Assembly (NCBI GenBank): GCA_038323265.1
Contig: JBBQGT010000002.1
Coordinates: 4,075-68,074, forward strand
Reading direction: 5' to 3'
Length of the DNA: 64,000 bases
Source: PNKC01 sp038323265
GTDB lineage: Bacteria; Chloroflexota; Dehalococcoidia; Tepidiformales; Tepidiformaceae
Below the pieces are notes generated by a model, which saw only the letters and a program-made list of their open reading frames with translations, ran no database searches and was not told where the DNA came from. This document shows positions 26,691 to 35,489 of this stretch, piece by piece. How positions within the stretch are numbered: the first letter of the stretch is position 1; the number at the start of each line of letters is the position of its first letter. The translations under genes were made by a program, and so were the position numbers.

Positions 26691-27527
26691 CTATTTCGCC
26701 GATTCGGTAATCGTCACCGTTGAAATAGTCACCGGTTCGAGCGGCTTGAAGCGCGCGTCGACCTTCACACCGGCGATCTGATCGACCACATCCTGACCGC
26801 TCGAGATTTCACCGAACGGGTAGAACTTGTCAGCGCTGCTTGTGTAATCGAGGCTGGTGTTGTCCTTCAAATTGATGAAGAACTGGCTACCGAAGGCGGC
26901 CGCGCCGGATGTTTTGGCCATTGCCAGCGTGCCCTTTTTGTTCGAAAGCTGGTTCGGCTCATCCGCCGTGGTGTAGCCCGGGCCGCCGGTGCCATCGCCT
27001 TTTGGGTCGCCGCCCTGGATGACGAAGTTGGCCTGGACGCGGTGGAAGGTGAGGCCGTCGAAGTAGCCTTTCTGGGCCAGGAACACAAAGCTGTTCACGG
27101 TGTTCGGGGCCTGGTCGGCGTAGAGCTTGATCTGAAAGTCGCCCTTGTTTGTCTTCACGGTAGCCGTGTACTGCTTGGTGGCCGCATCGATGACCTGCTC
27201 GGCCTTGGTGAACGTTTTGGGGTTGGCGGTAGGCGAGGCGCTAGCACTCGCGGTAGCCGACGGATCGAGAGTTGGCGCAACTGTCGGAGTGGGGAGCGCG
27301 TTCGGGTTGCCTGTGTCGCGGTTTCGCTGGGTGAAGAAGGCGCCTGCGACCATGATTACGGCGATGCCAATGCCCACGATGGAGAAGGCTTTGAGGTTAC
27401 CGAGCAGGTTCATGGGGAAGCCGGGCTTATAGATGTCTTTGGGAGCGGTGCTACCGACCGCGTACGAACGGCGGCGACTTGGCTCCTGACGCAGGTGCTG
27501 CTGCGGCCGGCGATTCTTTTTGGGCAC
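26691..27527 (-). CDS. membrane-anchored cyclophilin-type peptidyl-prolyl isomerase
   Basis: Catalyses cis-trans isomerisation of X-Pro bonds, probably on the outer face of the membrane. 278 residues: a basic N-terminus, one membrane helix (about 44-63, FSIVGIGIAVIMVAGAFF), a Ser/Ala/Pro/Thr linker, then a cyclophilin domain from about 115. The domain has FHRVQANFVIQGGDP (catalytic Arg in FHRV), AAFGSQFFINL and FGEISSGQDVVD. Start is GTG with GATGAGG 7 bases ahead. Promoter TTGGCC-17-TATACT is upstream. The linker suggests reach into the wall. Confidence 0.92.
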   Translation of the reverse strand: MPKKNRRPQQHLRQEPSRRRSYAVGSTAPKDIYKPGFPMNLLGNLKAFSIVGIGIAVIMVAGAFFTQRNRDTGNPNALPTPTVAPTLDPSATASASASPTANPKTFTKAEQVIDAATKQYTATVKTNKGDFQIKLYADQAPNTVNSFVFLAQKGYFDGLTFHRVQANFVIQGGDPKGDGTGGPGYTTADEPNQLSNKKGTLAMAKTSGAAAFGSQFFINLKDNTSLDYTSSADKFYPFGEISSGQDVVDQIAGVKVDARFKPLEPVTISTVTITESAK

Positions 27528-27576
27528 GTTGAAACCTCATCTGGTCGGAAAGGGCGGCCAATTAGCCGATACTCGC

Positions 27577-27605
27577 AGTATACGAAGGGTGTTCATAGCG
27601 GCCAA
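27577..27605 (-). promoter_or_regulatory. promoter of the cyclophilin gene
   Basis: TTGGCC (27600-27605) and TATACT (27577-27582) on the minus strand with 17 bases between them. One of the few gaps with a recognisable -35. It leaves a leader of roughly 45 bases with a Shine-Dalgarno. Confidence 0.55.
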
Positions 27606-27625
27606 TTCGAGCGGAAAAGAGATGG

Positions 27626-29173
27626 TTAGCCTTTGCTCCAACGGTATCCCAGCCGGCCAAGTTCCTCGCGCGCCGCATCGCGGTCATCCCAGGGACGCGC
27701 CTCTCGGCCGTAGACCATCGATTGTTCATGGCCCTTGCCGGCAACCACCACCATGTCGCCGGCTCGAGCACGGCTGAACGCTTCGGTGATTGCTTCGCGG
27801 CGGTCCTCGACCTCCACGAAATCGCGACCGCGGACGCGCCCCGCGGCCTCGGCATGACGTCCGATCTCACGAACGATGGCCGCTGGATCTTCGCTTCGAG
27901 GGTCCTCATTGGTGAAGACCGCGAAGTCCGCGCCTTCAGCTGCGGCACGGCCCACGCCAAATCGGCGGCCGGGGTCGCGCTCGCCCGCAGCACCGACCAC
28001 GATGATCAGTTGACCCCCGGTCACGTCACGCAGAACCTCGAGCACCTTGCGCACTGCGTCTCCAGTATGGGCGTAGTCCACGATGACACCGAATGGCTGG
28101 CCGCAATCGATGCGCTCCATCCGTCCCGGCACGCCGGGGGACTGCGAGAGGCCGTGAGCGATCGTCTGGACGTCCATCCCGGCCGCAATGCCAACTCCGA
28201 CTGCGGCCAGGGCGTTCATCACGTTGAACATCGCCGGCAGTCCGAACTCAACTTCCGCCATGCCATTCCGCGTCACCAGCCGGAACGCTGTGCCGTCAGG
28301 CCGGAGCATGATATTGCGCGCCGTCACGTCAACTTCGCGAGCGTCCAGGCCAAAGCGGACGGCCTCGGCGCCGCCAGCGAGGGAAAGTAGCATGTTCGCG
28401 GAGGGGTCGTCGGCGTTCGCCACCGCGACCTTGGGGACGCCCTTATCGAACGAAGTACCGAGGGACTCGAAGAGCAGTCCCTTTGCTTCCCGGTAGGCTT
28501 CGAACGTTTTGTGGAAATCAAGGTGGTCGCCTGTGATGTTGGTGAACGCAGCGATGTCGTACTCCACATGGTCGAGGCGGTGGAGCGCCAACCCGTGGCT
28601 GGTGGATTCGACGATCGCGAAATCGCAACCGGCGTCCACCATGCGCCGCAGCAGGCCCTGTACCTCGGGCGCTTCGGGGGTAGTCATCCGCTCAGCCACG
28701 TGACCCGATTCGCCGGGCATGTAGGTATCAACGGTACCGAGCCGCCCGACGCGGGCGCCCGAAGCCTCGAGCACTGACGTCACAATGTGCGAAGTGGTTG
28801 TCTTCCCGTCTGTGCCAGTGATCCCGACGACGACCAGTTCCCGGCCGGGATGGCCGTAGAACCATGCGGCGGCCTGGGCCAGTGCCACTCGTGAGTCGTC
28901 GACCGCGATAACTGCCGTTCGACCTGGGAGATCTTTCCAGGCCGGCGCGTGGTCCTGCTGGGCGATAACTACGGCCGCGCCAGCGTTCGCCACCTGCGGA
29001 AGATAGGCGTGGCCATCGACGGTAAATCCCGGCACCGCAACGAAAAGGGAGCCGGCCTTCGCCTGGCGCGAATCGTGCTCGACTGCCGAGATCGTGTTCC
29101 CCGAATCCCCGCGCACGAGCTCAGACCCTGGAAGTTCGGTTAACAGCGAAGCGATTGTGCGGGGTTCAGTCAT
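27626..29173 (-). CDS. murE: UDP-N-acetylmuramoyl-tripeptide synthetase (MurE)
   Basis: Adds the third residue to the UDP-MurNAc-dipeptide in peptidoglycan synthesis, in the cytoplasm. 515 residues: N-terminal UMP-binding domain, ATP site GITGTDGKTTTSHI (about 115-128), central STSHGLALHRLDHVEYD with TNITGDHLDFH, and a C-terminal ligase domain with FGVIVDYAHTGDAV, VVGAAGERDPGRR and NEDPRSEDP. The DPR of the last motif is like meso-diaminopimelate-adding enzymes, but ornithine or lysine cannot be excluded. GGAG lies 5 bases before the ATG. No other mur gene is nearby. Confidence 0.94.
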   Translation of the reverse strand: MTEPRTIASLLTELPGSELVRGDSGNTISAVEHDSRQAKAGSLFVAVPGFTVDGHAYLPQVANAGAAVVIAQQDHAPAWKDLPGRTAVIAVDDSRVALAQAAAWFYGHPGRELVVVGITGTDGKTTTSHIVTSVLEASGARVGRLGTVDTYMPGESGHVAERMTTPEAPEVQGLLRRMVDAGCDFAIVESTSHGLALHRLDHVEYDIAAFTNITGDHLDFHKTFEAYREAKGLLFESLGTSFDKGVPKVAVANADDPSANMLLSLAGGAEAVRFGLDAREVDVTARNIMLRPDGTAFRLVTRNGMAEVEFGLPAMFNVMNALAAVGVGIAAGMDVQTIAHGLSQSPGVPGRMERIDCGQPFGVIVDYAHTGDAVRKVLEVLRDVTGGQLIIVVGAAGERDPGRRFGVGRAAAEGADFAVFTNEDPRSEDPAAIVREIGRHAEAAGRVRGRDFVEVEDRREAITEAFSRARAGDMVVVAGKGHEQSMVYGREARPWDDRDAAREELGRLGYRWSKG

Positions 29174-29220
29174 TCATGCTCCAGGATTTCGGTGTCAGGC
29201 CATCGTACCCGCGGGCTGGC

Positions 29221-29523
29221 TCACCCAACAGCGGAAGCGTCCGCCAATAACCCCAACGCCTTCGGAAGCTCCACTGCCAACGATGTGCGCGGGTAGACGT
29301 GCAAGAACGCAGGGTGGGTTCCCGATTCTCTTAAGACGAATAGGACCGCCCGCACCGGATCCAATCCGTCTAGCAGGTCTGCGGATTCCATGGTCGCCAC
29401 GTCGCAGATCGTGGTGGTCTTCGCCGCTGCCGCCACCTTGGTGACCGTGTGCCCCATCGCGCCGGCAATCGCGGTAGCCGCCGAGATGAACAACGGATCG
29501 CCGGAGAGGATGGCGATCTCCAT
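29221..29523 (-). CDS. small alpha/beta protein, unknown
   Basis: 100 residues with an alternating strand-helix pattern (MEIAILSGDPLFISAATAIAGAMGHTVTKVAAAAKTTT; AVLFVLRESGTHPAFLHVYPR) that suggests a small Rossmann- or receiver-like fold. No phospho-acceptor set is evident and I do not recognise the family. It starts 3 bases after the Nudix stop and is the last gene of the minus-strand operon that begins at 35383. Confidence 0.65.
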   Translation of the reverse strand: MEIAILSGDPLFISAATAIAGAMGHTVTKVAAAAKTTTICDVATMESADLLDGLDPVRAVLFVLRESGTHPAFLHVYPRTSLAVELPKALGLLADASAVG

Positions 29524-29526
29524 CGT

Positions 29527-30126
29527 CTAGCCTCGCGGGCGGACGGCTGAACCGCCCATGCCGGGGACGGCGGCGCAGACATCAAGGAAGTTGGTGAGCA
29601 TTCGCGCCGTCGCGCCCCAGATCAGGTCATCGCCCCATTGGTAGGACGAAAACACGTACTCCCTGCCGTTGATGAGCCTGCGGTCCGGTACGAGAGTGGA
29701 TGGGTCAAGCAGGTGCGCCAGAGGCACCTCCAACAGGTAGGCGACTTCTTCATCACTGAAGCGCCATTCGTATGGATAGCGACTCAACCAGCCTACGAAC
29801 GGCGTCACGCGAAAGTTTGAGACGGTGACCATATCGTCCAACTGCCCCAGCACTTCGATGTCTCCCGGCACCACGCCGATCTCCTCGTGTGTTTCGCGCA
29901 GCGCTGTGGCCAATGCATCCAGGTCCTCGGGGTCCGCGCCGCCGCCCGGGAAACTGATCTGACCCTTGTGGTCTTTCACGCTTTCGGTGCGCTTCTGAAA
30001 GACGACGTTCGGCCCATCCGGATGAGCGTGGAGGAGCAGTAAGACGCCCGCCTCGAACACTCCGGGGGCAACCTCGATTGTCTGCGCGCTGTAGACATCC
30101 AGCGCCTGCCTGAGGGCGTCTTTCAT
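29527..30126 (-). CDS. Nudix hydrolase, CoA pyrophosphatase-like
   Basis: 199 residues. The Nudix box sits at about 75-97 (FPGGGADPEDLDALATALRE, then THEEIGV) with the metal-binding REXXEE glutamates. It is preceded by FQKRTESVKDHKGQISF, which matches the CoA-specific motif of NudL-type enzymes. These cleave CoA or acyl-CoA to phosphopantetheine and 3,5-ADP. That would fit the acyl-CoA gene neighbourhood; the exact substrate is inference. ATG overlaps the preceding gene's stop (ATGA). Confidence 0.88.
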   Translation of the reverse strand: MKDALRQALDVYSAQTIEVAPGVFEAGVLLLLHAHPDGPNVVFQKRTESVKDHKGQISFPGGGADPEDLDALATALRETHEEIGVVPGDIEVLGQLDDMVTVSNFRVTPFVGWLSRYPYEWRFSDEEVAYLLEVPLAHLLDPSTLVPDRRLINGREYVFSSYQWGDDLIWGATARMLTNFLDVCAAVPGMGGSAVRPRG

Positions 30127-30566
30127 CGCACGGCGACCAGATGGCGCCGACGCGTGGACTCGCGAAGCTCGTCCCAGATTAGGCGGTTGAGCAGTTCTGG
30201 CTCGTGGCCTTCGACGCCATCCACAGCGGCGTGGACATCCGCGAGCAAGCGGCGCAAGTCGTCGTTCTCCGCTTGCAGCGCTGTGACGCGCAGGTCTGTT
30301 GCAGGGATGCGGTCAACCACCTCGTTGATGCGGGCGTGAAGAAGTTCGTCGGTGATAAGTGTCCTGGCGCGCTCCAGGAGGCCGCTCACAGCAACGTTTT
30401 CCTCCACGAGACGTGAGGCTGCCCGGTCCCATTCCTGGGCGAGGACCATCGAAAGCGCGGCCGAAAGCCCGCTGGTTTGCTGCCCGAACGCCGAGCCGAC
30501 TTCGGAGGTCAGCATCCCCAGGGCGCCAGCCATCGCGTACAACACTCTCTGCGGCTCGGGTTTCAT
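30123..30566 (-). CDS. small helical protein coupled to a phosphotransferase
   Basis: 147 residues, almost all helical, with a predicted C-terminal coiled-coil segment (VTALQAENDDLRRLLADVHAAVDG) and an N-terminal hydrophobic helix pair. I do not recognise the family. ATG 30566 is fixed by the ATGA overlap with the upstream phosphotransferase stop; the open frame to 30833 is antisense noise. The position, just after an ACAD10-like kinase, is the same as that of the DUF6285-like gene at 46748-47140, which suggests an analogous partner role. Confidence 0.75.
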   Translation of the reverse strand: MKPEPQRVLYAMAGALGMLTSEVGSAFGQQTSGLSAALSMVLAQEWDRAASRLVEENVAVSGLLERARTLITDELLHARINEVVDRIPATDLRVTALQAENDDLRRLLADVHAAVDGVEGHEPELLNRLIWDELRESTRRRHLVAVR

Positions 30567-31594
30567 GCGCCCCGCCCCAGCGACCGCAAAATCGCTTCGT
30601 CCGTGCCATTGATGAGGATGTACGCCGCGTAGGCCAGAATCAGCTCCGAGCTTCGCCCGTCGTTGAACGACTTCGCCCCCGTCAGCCAGATCCCTTGCGC
30701 CTTCACGCCATTGAACACGTCCCACCAGTGCAGCGCGTCCCGGTCGACCTTCAGGCCGCTCGCCTGCTGGTACACATCGATGCACTCTTCTCGCGGGATC
30801 AGATCGCGGTGCCACAGTTCGTGGATCGCCCACGCGAGGTCTTCAATCGGGTCCCCAAGGTGGGCCATCTCCCAGTCCAGAACACCGTGAATGCCTTCGT
30901 GCGAATAGAGGAAGTTGCCCACGCGGTAGTCGCCGTGGACTACGCCGATGCGCTCCGCGGGCGGCGGCGGGTTTTTCCGAAGCCACCGGATGGCCGCCCG
31001 TGCTATGGGCTGAGGGCTGATTTCGTTGCGCCCGATCATCTCTTCCCAGTAGTCGACCTGCTCCGACCAGGCCATCTCGGGAGCGGGCGCTTGCACAACT
31101 CCAGCGATTTCGCTGACGCGCCAGTCGAAGCTGTGAATCGCGCCCAACACTTCGAACATTCGGCGCCCGACCATCGCCTTCGCTTCGGCGTAATGCGGCT
31201 CGCTGATGTTCCGCACGTTCGTTTCGCCGACGCTTATGCGGTCCATGATGAAGAACGGTGCACCGAGGTGCTCGGGGTCTGATTCGAGCCAACGCATTGC
31301 CGGGACAGGCACATTGGTGCCCTGGAACGCGCTGTAAAACGCATACTCCACCACCCTGTCGGACTCTACCAGGCTGGCCGGCGGGTCCTTGCGCACCACG
31401 AAGGGCGCGTTCTGCTCGGCGCCGTCCTCGGTCCAGGAGGCATCGAACATCCAGGTCTCACGCGACGCCCCGCCCGGGATGCGCGAGAGGTTGCGAATAG
31501 CGACCGCGTTGTCGCAATTCAGCCGTTCAGAAAGGTACTTCGAGAGTTGCGCTTCCACCGAGCGAATCCTGTCGCCAGCCACCACCGCTGTCAA
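30563..31594 (-). CDS. ACAD10/11-type phosphotransferase
   Basis: 343 residues of the aminoglycoside-phosphotransferase (protein-kinase-like) fold. The lid region is GGASRETWMFDASW, the lysine strand is APFVVRKDPP, the Brenner motif is VVHGDYRVGN, and the metal-binding DWE motif is GVLDWEMAHLGDPIEDLAW. Relatives are fused to or located with acyl-CoA dehydrogenases and are thought to phosphorylate hydroxyacyl-CoA or related substrates. Start TTG 31594 is the first available in frame, 21 bases after hisB; a GTG a few codons later is possible. Coupled to the next gene. Confidence 0.87.
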   Translation of the reverse strand: MTAVVAGDRIRSVEAQLSKYLSERLNCDNAVAIRNLSRIPGGASRETWMFDASWTEDGAEQNAPFVVRKDPPASLVESDRVVEYAFYSAFQGTNVPVPAMRWLESDPEHLGAPFFIMDRISVGETNVRNISEPHYAEAKAMVGRRMFEVLGAIHSFDWRVSEIAGVVQAPAPEMAWSEQVDYWEEMIGRNEISPQPIARAAIRWLRKNPPPPAERIGVVHGDYRVGNFLYSHEGIHGVLDWEMAHLGDPIEDLAWAIHELWHRDLIPREECIDVYQQASGLKVDRDALHWWDVFNGVKAQGIWLTGAKSFNDGRSSELILAYAAYILINGTDEAILRSLGRGA

Positions 31595-31615
31595 TCGAGC
31601 TTCGGCCCGCGGGCG

Positions 31616-32209
31616 CTAGATCGAACCCTTGGTACTGGGGATATCGCCGCCCCTGCGCGGGTCGATTCGCACGGCGGCGTCCAGCGCGCGGGCCATCGCC
31701 TTGAAGCAGGCCTCTACTTTGTGGTGGTCGTTCACGCCGTAGAGGGTGCGGACGTGGAGGTTCATTTTCATAGCGAAGGCGAAGGACTCAAGGAAGTGGT
31801 CGAAGAGATCTGGAGGCATCCCGCCGAGTTCGCGCCCCAGGAGCTTCAGGTCCAGAGCGGCGTACGGGCGTCCGCTGAGATCGACGGTGGCGAACGCCAG
31901 CGCTTCATCCAGCGGCATATAGGCGGATCCGGAGCGCACGAGCCCGGCCTTGTTTCCGAGTGCCTGGGCGAACGCCTCGCCCAGGGCGATGCCACAGTCC
32001 TCAACCGTGTGGTGTTGGTCGATGTGCAGGTCGCCTGTGCCGCGCACTTCAAGGTCGAACACACCGTGCTTGGCGATGTGACTGAGCATGTGGTCGAAGA
32101 AGCCGATACCTGTTTCCGTAACGAACTTCCCGGAACCGTCCAGGTTCAGGACGATCTCGATGTTGGTCTCGGCGGTCTTGCGCGAAACCGTGGCGATTCT
32201 CGGGGTCAT
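31616..32209 (-). CDS. hisB: imidazoleglycerol-phosphate dehydratase
   Basis: Sixth step of histidine synthesis, Mn-dependent. 197 residues with both duplicated metal motifs: FFDHMLSHIAKHG and DLHIDQHHTVEDCGIALGEA (about 45-80), then GVNDHHKVEACFKAMARAL (about 160-180). It is the single-domain form, without the histidinol phosphatase part found in enterobacteria. ATG overlaps hisC by 4 bases (ATGA). Confidence 0.97.
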   Translation of the reverse strand: MTPRIATVSRKTAETNIEIVLNLDGSGKFVTETGIGFFDHMLSHIAKHGVFDLEVRGTGDLHIDQHHTVEDCGIALGEAFAQALGNKAGLVRSGSAYMPLDEALAFATVDLSGRPYAALDLKLLGRELGGMPPDLFDHFLESFAFAMKMNLHVRTLYGVNDHHKVEACFKAMARALDAAVRIDPRRGGDIPSTKGSI

Positions 32210-33303
32210 GAAGCCTCCCTCGTAGCTGGCTCGACCTCGCGCAGTGCCGCGAGCAACCGGTCGGTGTCGTCGGGCCGTCCGGCGCTAATGCGGACGTAGT
32301 TCGCCAGGTCCGGCCGGTCGTAATAGCGAACGAGCACACCGCGCTTGCGCAACTCTGAACGAATTTTTTCTGCTGAATGCCTGGCGTCAACGGCGAATAG
32401 AACGAAGTTTGATTCGGACGGCAGCGGCTGAAGCCAGCCGAGCTTGCCAACCTCGTGAGCCATTCGTTCACGCTCGGCGACGATACAGCTGACCGTCTCG
32501 AGTATTTCGCCGCGGTGGAGCAGGGCCGCCTGGGCCGCCAGGTCTCCGGCCACGTTGACGTTGTACGGCTGCTTGATGGTCATCATTGCCGCCGCGATGC
32601 CCGGCTCGCTGACCGAGTAGCCCACGCGCAGGCCCGCAAGCCCAGCCCACTTGCTGAATGTGCGCAGGACAACCAGGTTGGGGAAGCGCGCAATCGCCGG
32701 AATCACGGTTGTGCCGCCGAATTCGACGTACGCCTCGTCCACCACCACCAGGGCGTCCATCGCGCAGAGGGCCTCGACTTCGGCGAGGGTCAGGCAATTG
32801 CCGGTTGGGTTGTTGGGCGAGGTCATGAAAATCAGGCGGACGCCGTGGTCAACGGTCCGGCCGATGGCGGCAACGTCAATTTCGAACGCCGGGCCCCTTG
32901 GCACCTCCACGAAGCGCGTCCCGTTGACCTTCGAAAGAAAGCTATACATTCCGAAAGTGGGTGATGCTGTCACGGCGACCGCGGGCCGCACCAGTCGCAA
33001 AAGGATATCGATCAGGTCATCAGCGCCAGAACCGGCAACGATCTGCGCGGCGCCCACTCCCACGTACTCCGCGATCGCTGTGCGGAGCGCCGCCTGGCCG
33101 GGATCGGGGTAGATGTGGAGGTCGGCGCTGCTTGCGGCTGCACGCACGGCTGGATGTGCGCCGTAGAGATTCTCGTTGGCGTCCAGCTTCACCAATTGGT
33201 CAATCGGCAGACCGATTTCGGCGGCCAGCACGTCCAGCGGCATAACGGGCGTATACGCCTCGAGATCCTCGAAGTCGGGGCGAAAGTAGCGGCGAGCATC
33301 CAT
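32206..33303 (-). CDS. hisC: histidinol-phosphate aminotransferase
   Basis: PLP-dependent transamination of imidazole-acetol phosphate with glutamate. 365 residues of fold-type I: LDANENLYGAHP, GSGADDLIDILLRL, SPNNPTGN, VVDEAYVEF, and the PLP lysine in LRTFSKWAGLAGLRVGY. The start is 6 bases after the hisD stop, and the stop overlaps hisB. No other his genes (G, A, F, H, I) are in the window, so the pathway is split over the genome. Confidence 0.95.
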   Translation of the reverse strand: MDARRYFRPDFEDLEAYTPVMPLDVLAAEIGLPIDQLVKLDANENLYGAHPAVRAAASSADLHIYPDPGQAALRTAIAEYVGVGAAQIVAGSGADDLIDILLRLVRPAVAVTASPTFGMYSFLSKVNGTRFVEVPRGPAFEIDVAAIGRTVDHGVRLIFMTSPNNPTGNCLTLAEVEALCAMDALVVVDEAYVEFGGTTVIPAIARFPNLVVLRTFSKWAGLAGLRVGYSVSEPGIAAAMMTIKQPYNVNVAGDLAAQAALLHRGEILETVSCIVAERERMAHEVGKLGWLQPLPSESNFVLFAVDARHSAEKIRSELRKRGVLVRYYDRPDLANYVRISAGRPDDTDRLLAALREVEPATREAS

Positions 33304-33308
33304 CGGCG

Positions 33309-34634
33309 TTACCGGCCCTGGATCCGGCGCTCCACGGCGTGCGCGTGGCCGGTCAGACCCTCGGCGCGGGCGATGATGCTTGCAGCCCGCGCCAACTCCT
33401 CAGTGATCTCCGCAGGGATGTTCACGACGCTCGTGATCTTCAGGAAGTCGGCCACGCTCAGGGGCGAACTCCAGCGGGCGCTTCCGCCGGTTGGCATGGT
33501 GTGGCTCGGGCCTGCGGTATAATCGCCAATGGCCTCGGGCGACGACTCGCCGAGGAACAGCCCGCCAGCGTTCCGTACTTTGCCGGCATAGGCCATCGGC
33601 TGCTCTACCAGCAGGCAGAGATGCTCCGGGGCGTAGTCGTTCGCCAGTTCGATTGCGTGGTCGATGTCGTTCACCAGGATGCAGCCACCGCGGTTGTCCA
33701 GGGCGGCCCGCGCAATCTTAGCGCGGTCCATGTCTTTTAACTGACGGTCGATGGCCTTCGAAACTTCGTCCGCGAGGTAGTGCGAAGGGGTGAGCAGGAT
33801 GGGGCTCGCCAGCGGGTCGTGTTCGGCCTGGGCCAGCAGGTCGGCCGCTACCATCTCAGGGTCCGCGCTTTCATCGGCAATGACCACCGTCTCGGTCGGC
33901 CCGTATATGGAATCGATGCCCACGTCGCCAAAGACCTGTTTTTTGGCGATCGTGACGAAGAGCCCGCCGGGGCCGCAGATTTTGTCCACCTTCGGAATCG
34001 TCTCGGTGCCGTAGGCGAACGCGGCGATACCTTGCGCGCCGCCAGCCTTGAACACGCCATCGACGCCCGCGATGTCGGCAGCCACAAGCTTCGAAGGGGG
34101 CACGCTCCCGTCCGGCAACACCGGGCTTGTTATGTAGACTTCGTCGCAGCCGGCCACGCGCGCGGGCACGGCGCACATCAGCACTGTGCTTGGGAGGGGC
34201 GCAACTGTGCCCGGAACGTAGACGCCGATGCGCTGAATCGCCCGCGTCATCTGGCCCAGGCCGTTCTGGTTGAAATCGAATGACGCTCCCCGCAGCTGCT
34301 GTTCGTGGTAGCGCCGGACACGGTCGGCGGCGAACTTCAGCGCTTCGACCAACTCGGGACTCACCGTGTCGTAGGCTGCACGCATCTCTTCGGGAGTCAC
34401 GCGGAGGGCATCCGAGTGGCCGCCGTCGAGGCGCGAGTTGTAAAACTGAACTCCGTTGTCGCCGTCTTCGCGCACGTCGCGGATGATGCGGCGCACCACT
34501 TCTTCGGGTGAGAGCTCAGCGCCAAAGGTGCGAAACGTGGTCTCGCGGATCGCCATCGGCAGCTCTTCCGTCTCCAACGGTTTGCGTTCGAGCAGCAGTT
34601 TTTTGCCCTCTTCGGCGTTGCGGATTATCCGCAT
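33309..34634 (-). CDS. hisD: histidinol dehydrogenase
   Basis: Zn- and NAD-dependent oxidation of histidinol to histidine in two steps. 441 residues. Motifs are GVYVPGTVAPLPSTVLMCAV, FKAGGAQGIAAFAYGTET, KICGPGGLFVTIAKK and GPSHTMPTGGSARWSSPLS in the family order. The start overlaps the preceding zinc-phospholipase-like gene by 10 bases. First his gene in this operon. Confidence 0.97.
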   Translation of the reverse strand: MRIIRNAEEGKKLLLERKPLETEELPMAIRETTFRTFGAELSPEEVVRRIIRDVREDGDNGVQFYNSRLDGGHSDALRVTPEEMRAAYDTVSPELVEALKFAADRVRRYHEQQLRGASFDFNQNGLGQMTRAIQRIGVYVPGTVAPLPSTVLMCAVPARVAGCDEVYITSPVLPDGSVPPSKLVAADIAGVDGVFKAGGAQGIAAFAYGTETIPKVDKICGPGGLFVTIAKKQVFGDVGIDSIYGPTETVVIADESADPEMVAADLLAQAEHDPLASPILLTPSHYLADEVSKAIDRQLKDMDRAKIARAALDNRGGCILVNDIDHAIELANDYAPEHLCLLVEQPMAYAGKVRNAGGLFLGESSPEAIGDYTAGPSHTMPTGGSARWSSPLSVADFLKITSVVNIPAEITEELARAASIIARAEGLTGHAHAVERRIQGR

Positions 34635-35383
34635 CCCAGGTACCTCCCTACAGCCGCGCGCGCCGCAGCCGTGGACCGTTGCACGAAAGAGTCGATCTCG
34701 GAACTCGTGATGTGCGCGATTGTCTCATTCAGCAACTCCGGTAGCGAATCGAGGAAGGAGCCGAGCGTCTCTCCCTCCTCCAGGCCGCCGAGCCGCAGGT
34801 GGTTCGAAATCATCGAGCGCATGCGCTCCCAATCCATCTGGCGGGCCGCCACATCGAAGCTCACCTGGCGCCAGCGCTCAAGCGTTTCGCCGTCCACGAA
34901 GCCCGCCTCAATGCCTTCGACCGTACCGCTCAAGGCCGCACAGAGCCGCGACTTCAAGGCAGGGTCGTTGCCATAGCGTCTGTCCAGGTCGAACTGGAGG
35001 AGGCGGTCCATGACGTTGGCGCGCATGGTGCCGCCCAGGGCGTCGTGCTTGGCGAAGAACTTGCGGTAGACGCCGGTGATGTACTGCTCATCCATCACCA
35101 GGTGACTGATGTAGCCCGCGACCCAGGCGCGCGTCTGATCGTTGAGTTTTTCCGGGGCCAAGAAATGCGAATTTGCTTCCATGAATGAAGCTACCGAGTC
35201 CTGGTGGTCCGGGCCGTTGAGGTCGAAAAAGTGAGTGCTAAAGCGGTCCTGCCGTGTGAGCACGCGAATGTCCGGGGTGGTTGCGCCGAGCAAGTAGTCT
35301 CCGGAATCGGGCGAAAGACGGTCAGAATCCAGGCTTACGGCGATTTCGCGGGCGAGCACCATGTGCAGTGTGATTGGCGGCAC
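34625..35383 (-). CDS. zinc-dependent phospholipase C-like protein
   Basis: 252 residues resembling the zinc_dep_PLPC family: ITLHMVLAREIA, GDYLLGATTPDIRVLTRQDRFSTHFFDL and GYISHLVMDEQY provide the histidines and aspartates expected to bind metal. There is no signal peptide, so it is probably cytoplasmic despite the name. The family's activity is poorly known, and the domain is common as an uncharacterised gene in Chloroflexota. Start is GTG 35383 with no good Shine-Dalgarno. It heads a transcript that overlaps into hisD. Confidence 0.8.
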   Translation of the reverse strand: MPPITLHMVLAREIAVSLDSDRLSPDSGDYLLGATTPDIRVLTRQDRFSTHFFDLNGPDHQDSVASFMEANSHFLAPEKLNDQTRAWVAGYISHLVMDEQYITGVYRKFFAKHDALGGTMRANVMDRLLQFDLDRRYGNDPALKSRLCAALSGTVEGIEAGFVDGETLERWRQVSFDVAARQMDWERMRSMISNHLRLGGLEEGETLGSFLDSLPELLNETIAHITSSEIDSFVQRSTAAARAAVGRYLGCG

Positions 35384-35431
35384 TTAGCGCGACACCGCGC
35401 GGCGGCCGCGCGCCGGCTCGATTCGCCGTCT

Positions 35432-35454
35432 GCTGAGCATGTTCATGGCTCAGC
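35432..35454 (-). terminator. possible terminator of birA
   Basis: GCTGAGC ... GCTCAGC, a 7-bp stem with a small inner helix, 36 bases past the birA stop. No T tract follows. Confidence 0.35.
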
Positions 35455-35489
35455 CATGATAAGGCCGTGGCCGTCACAGCCGCGAAGCG

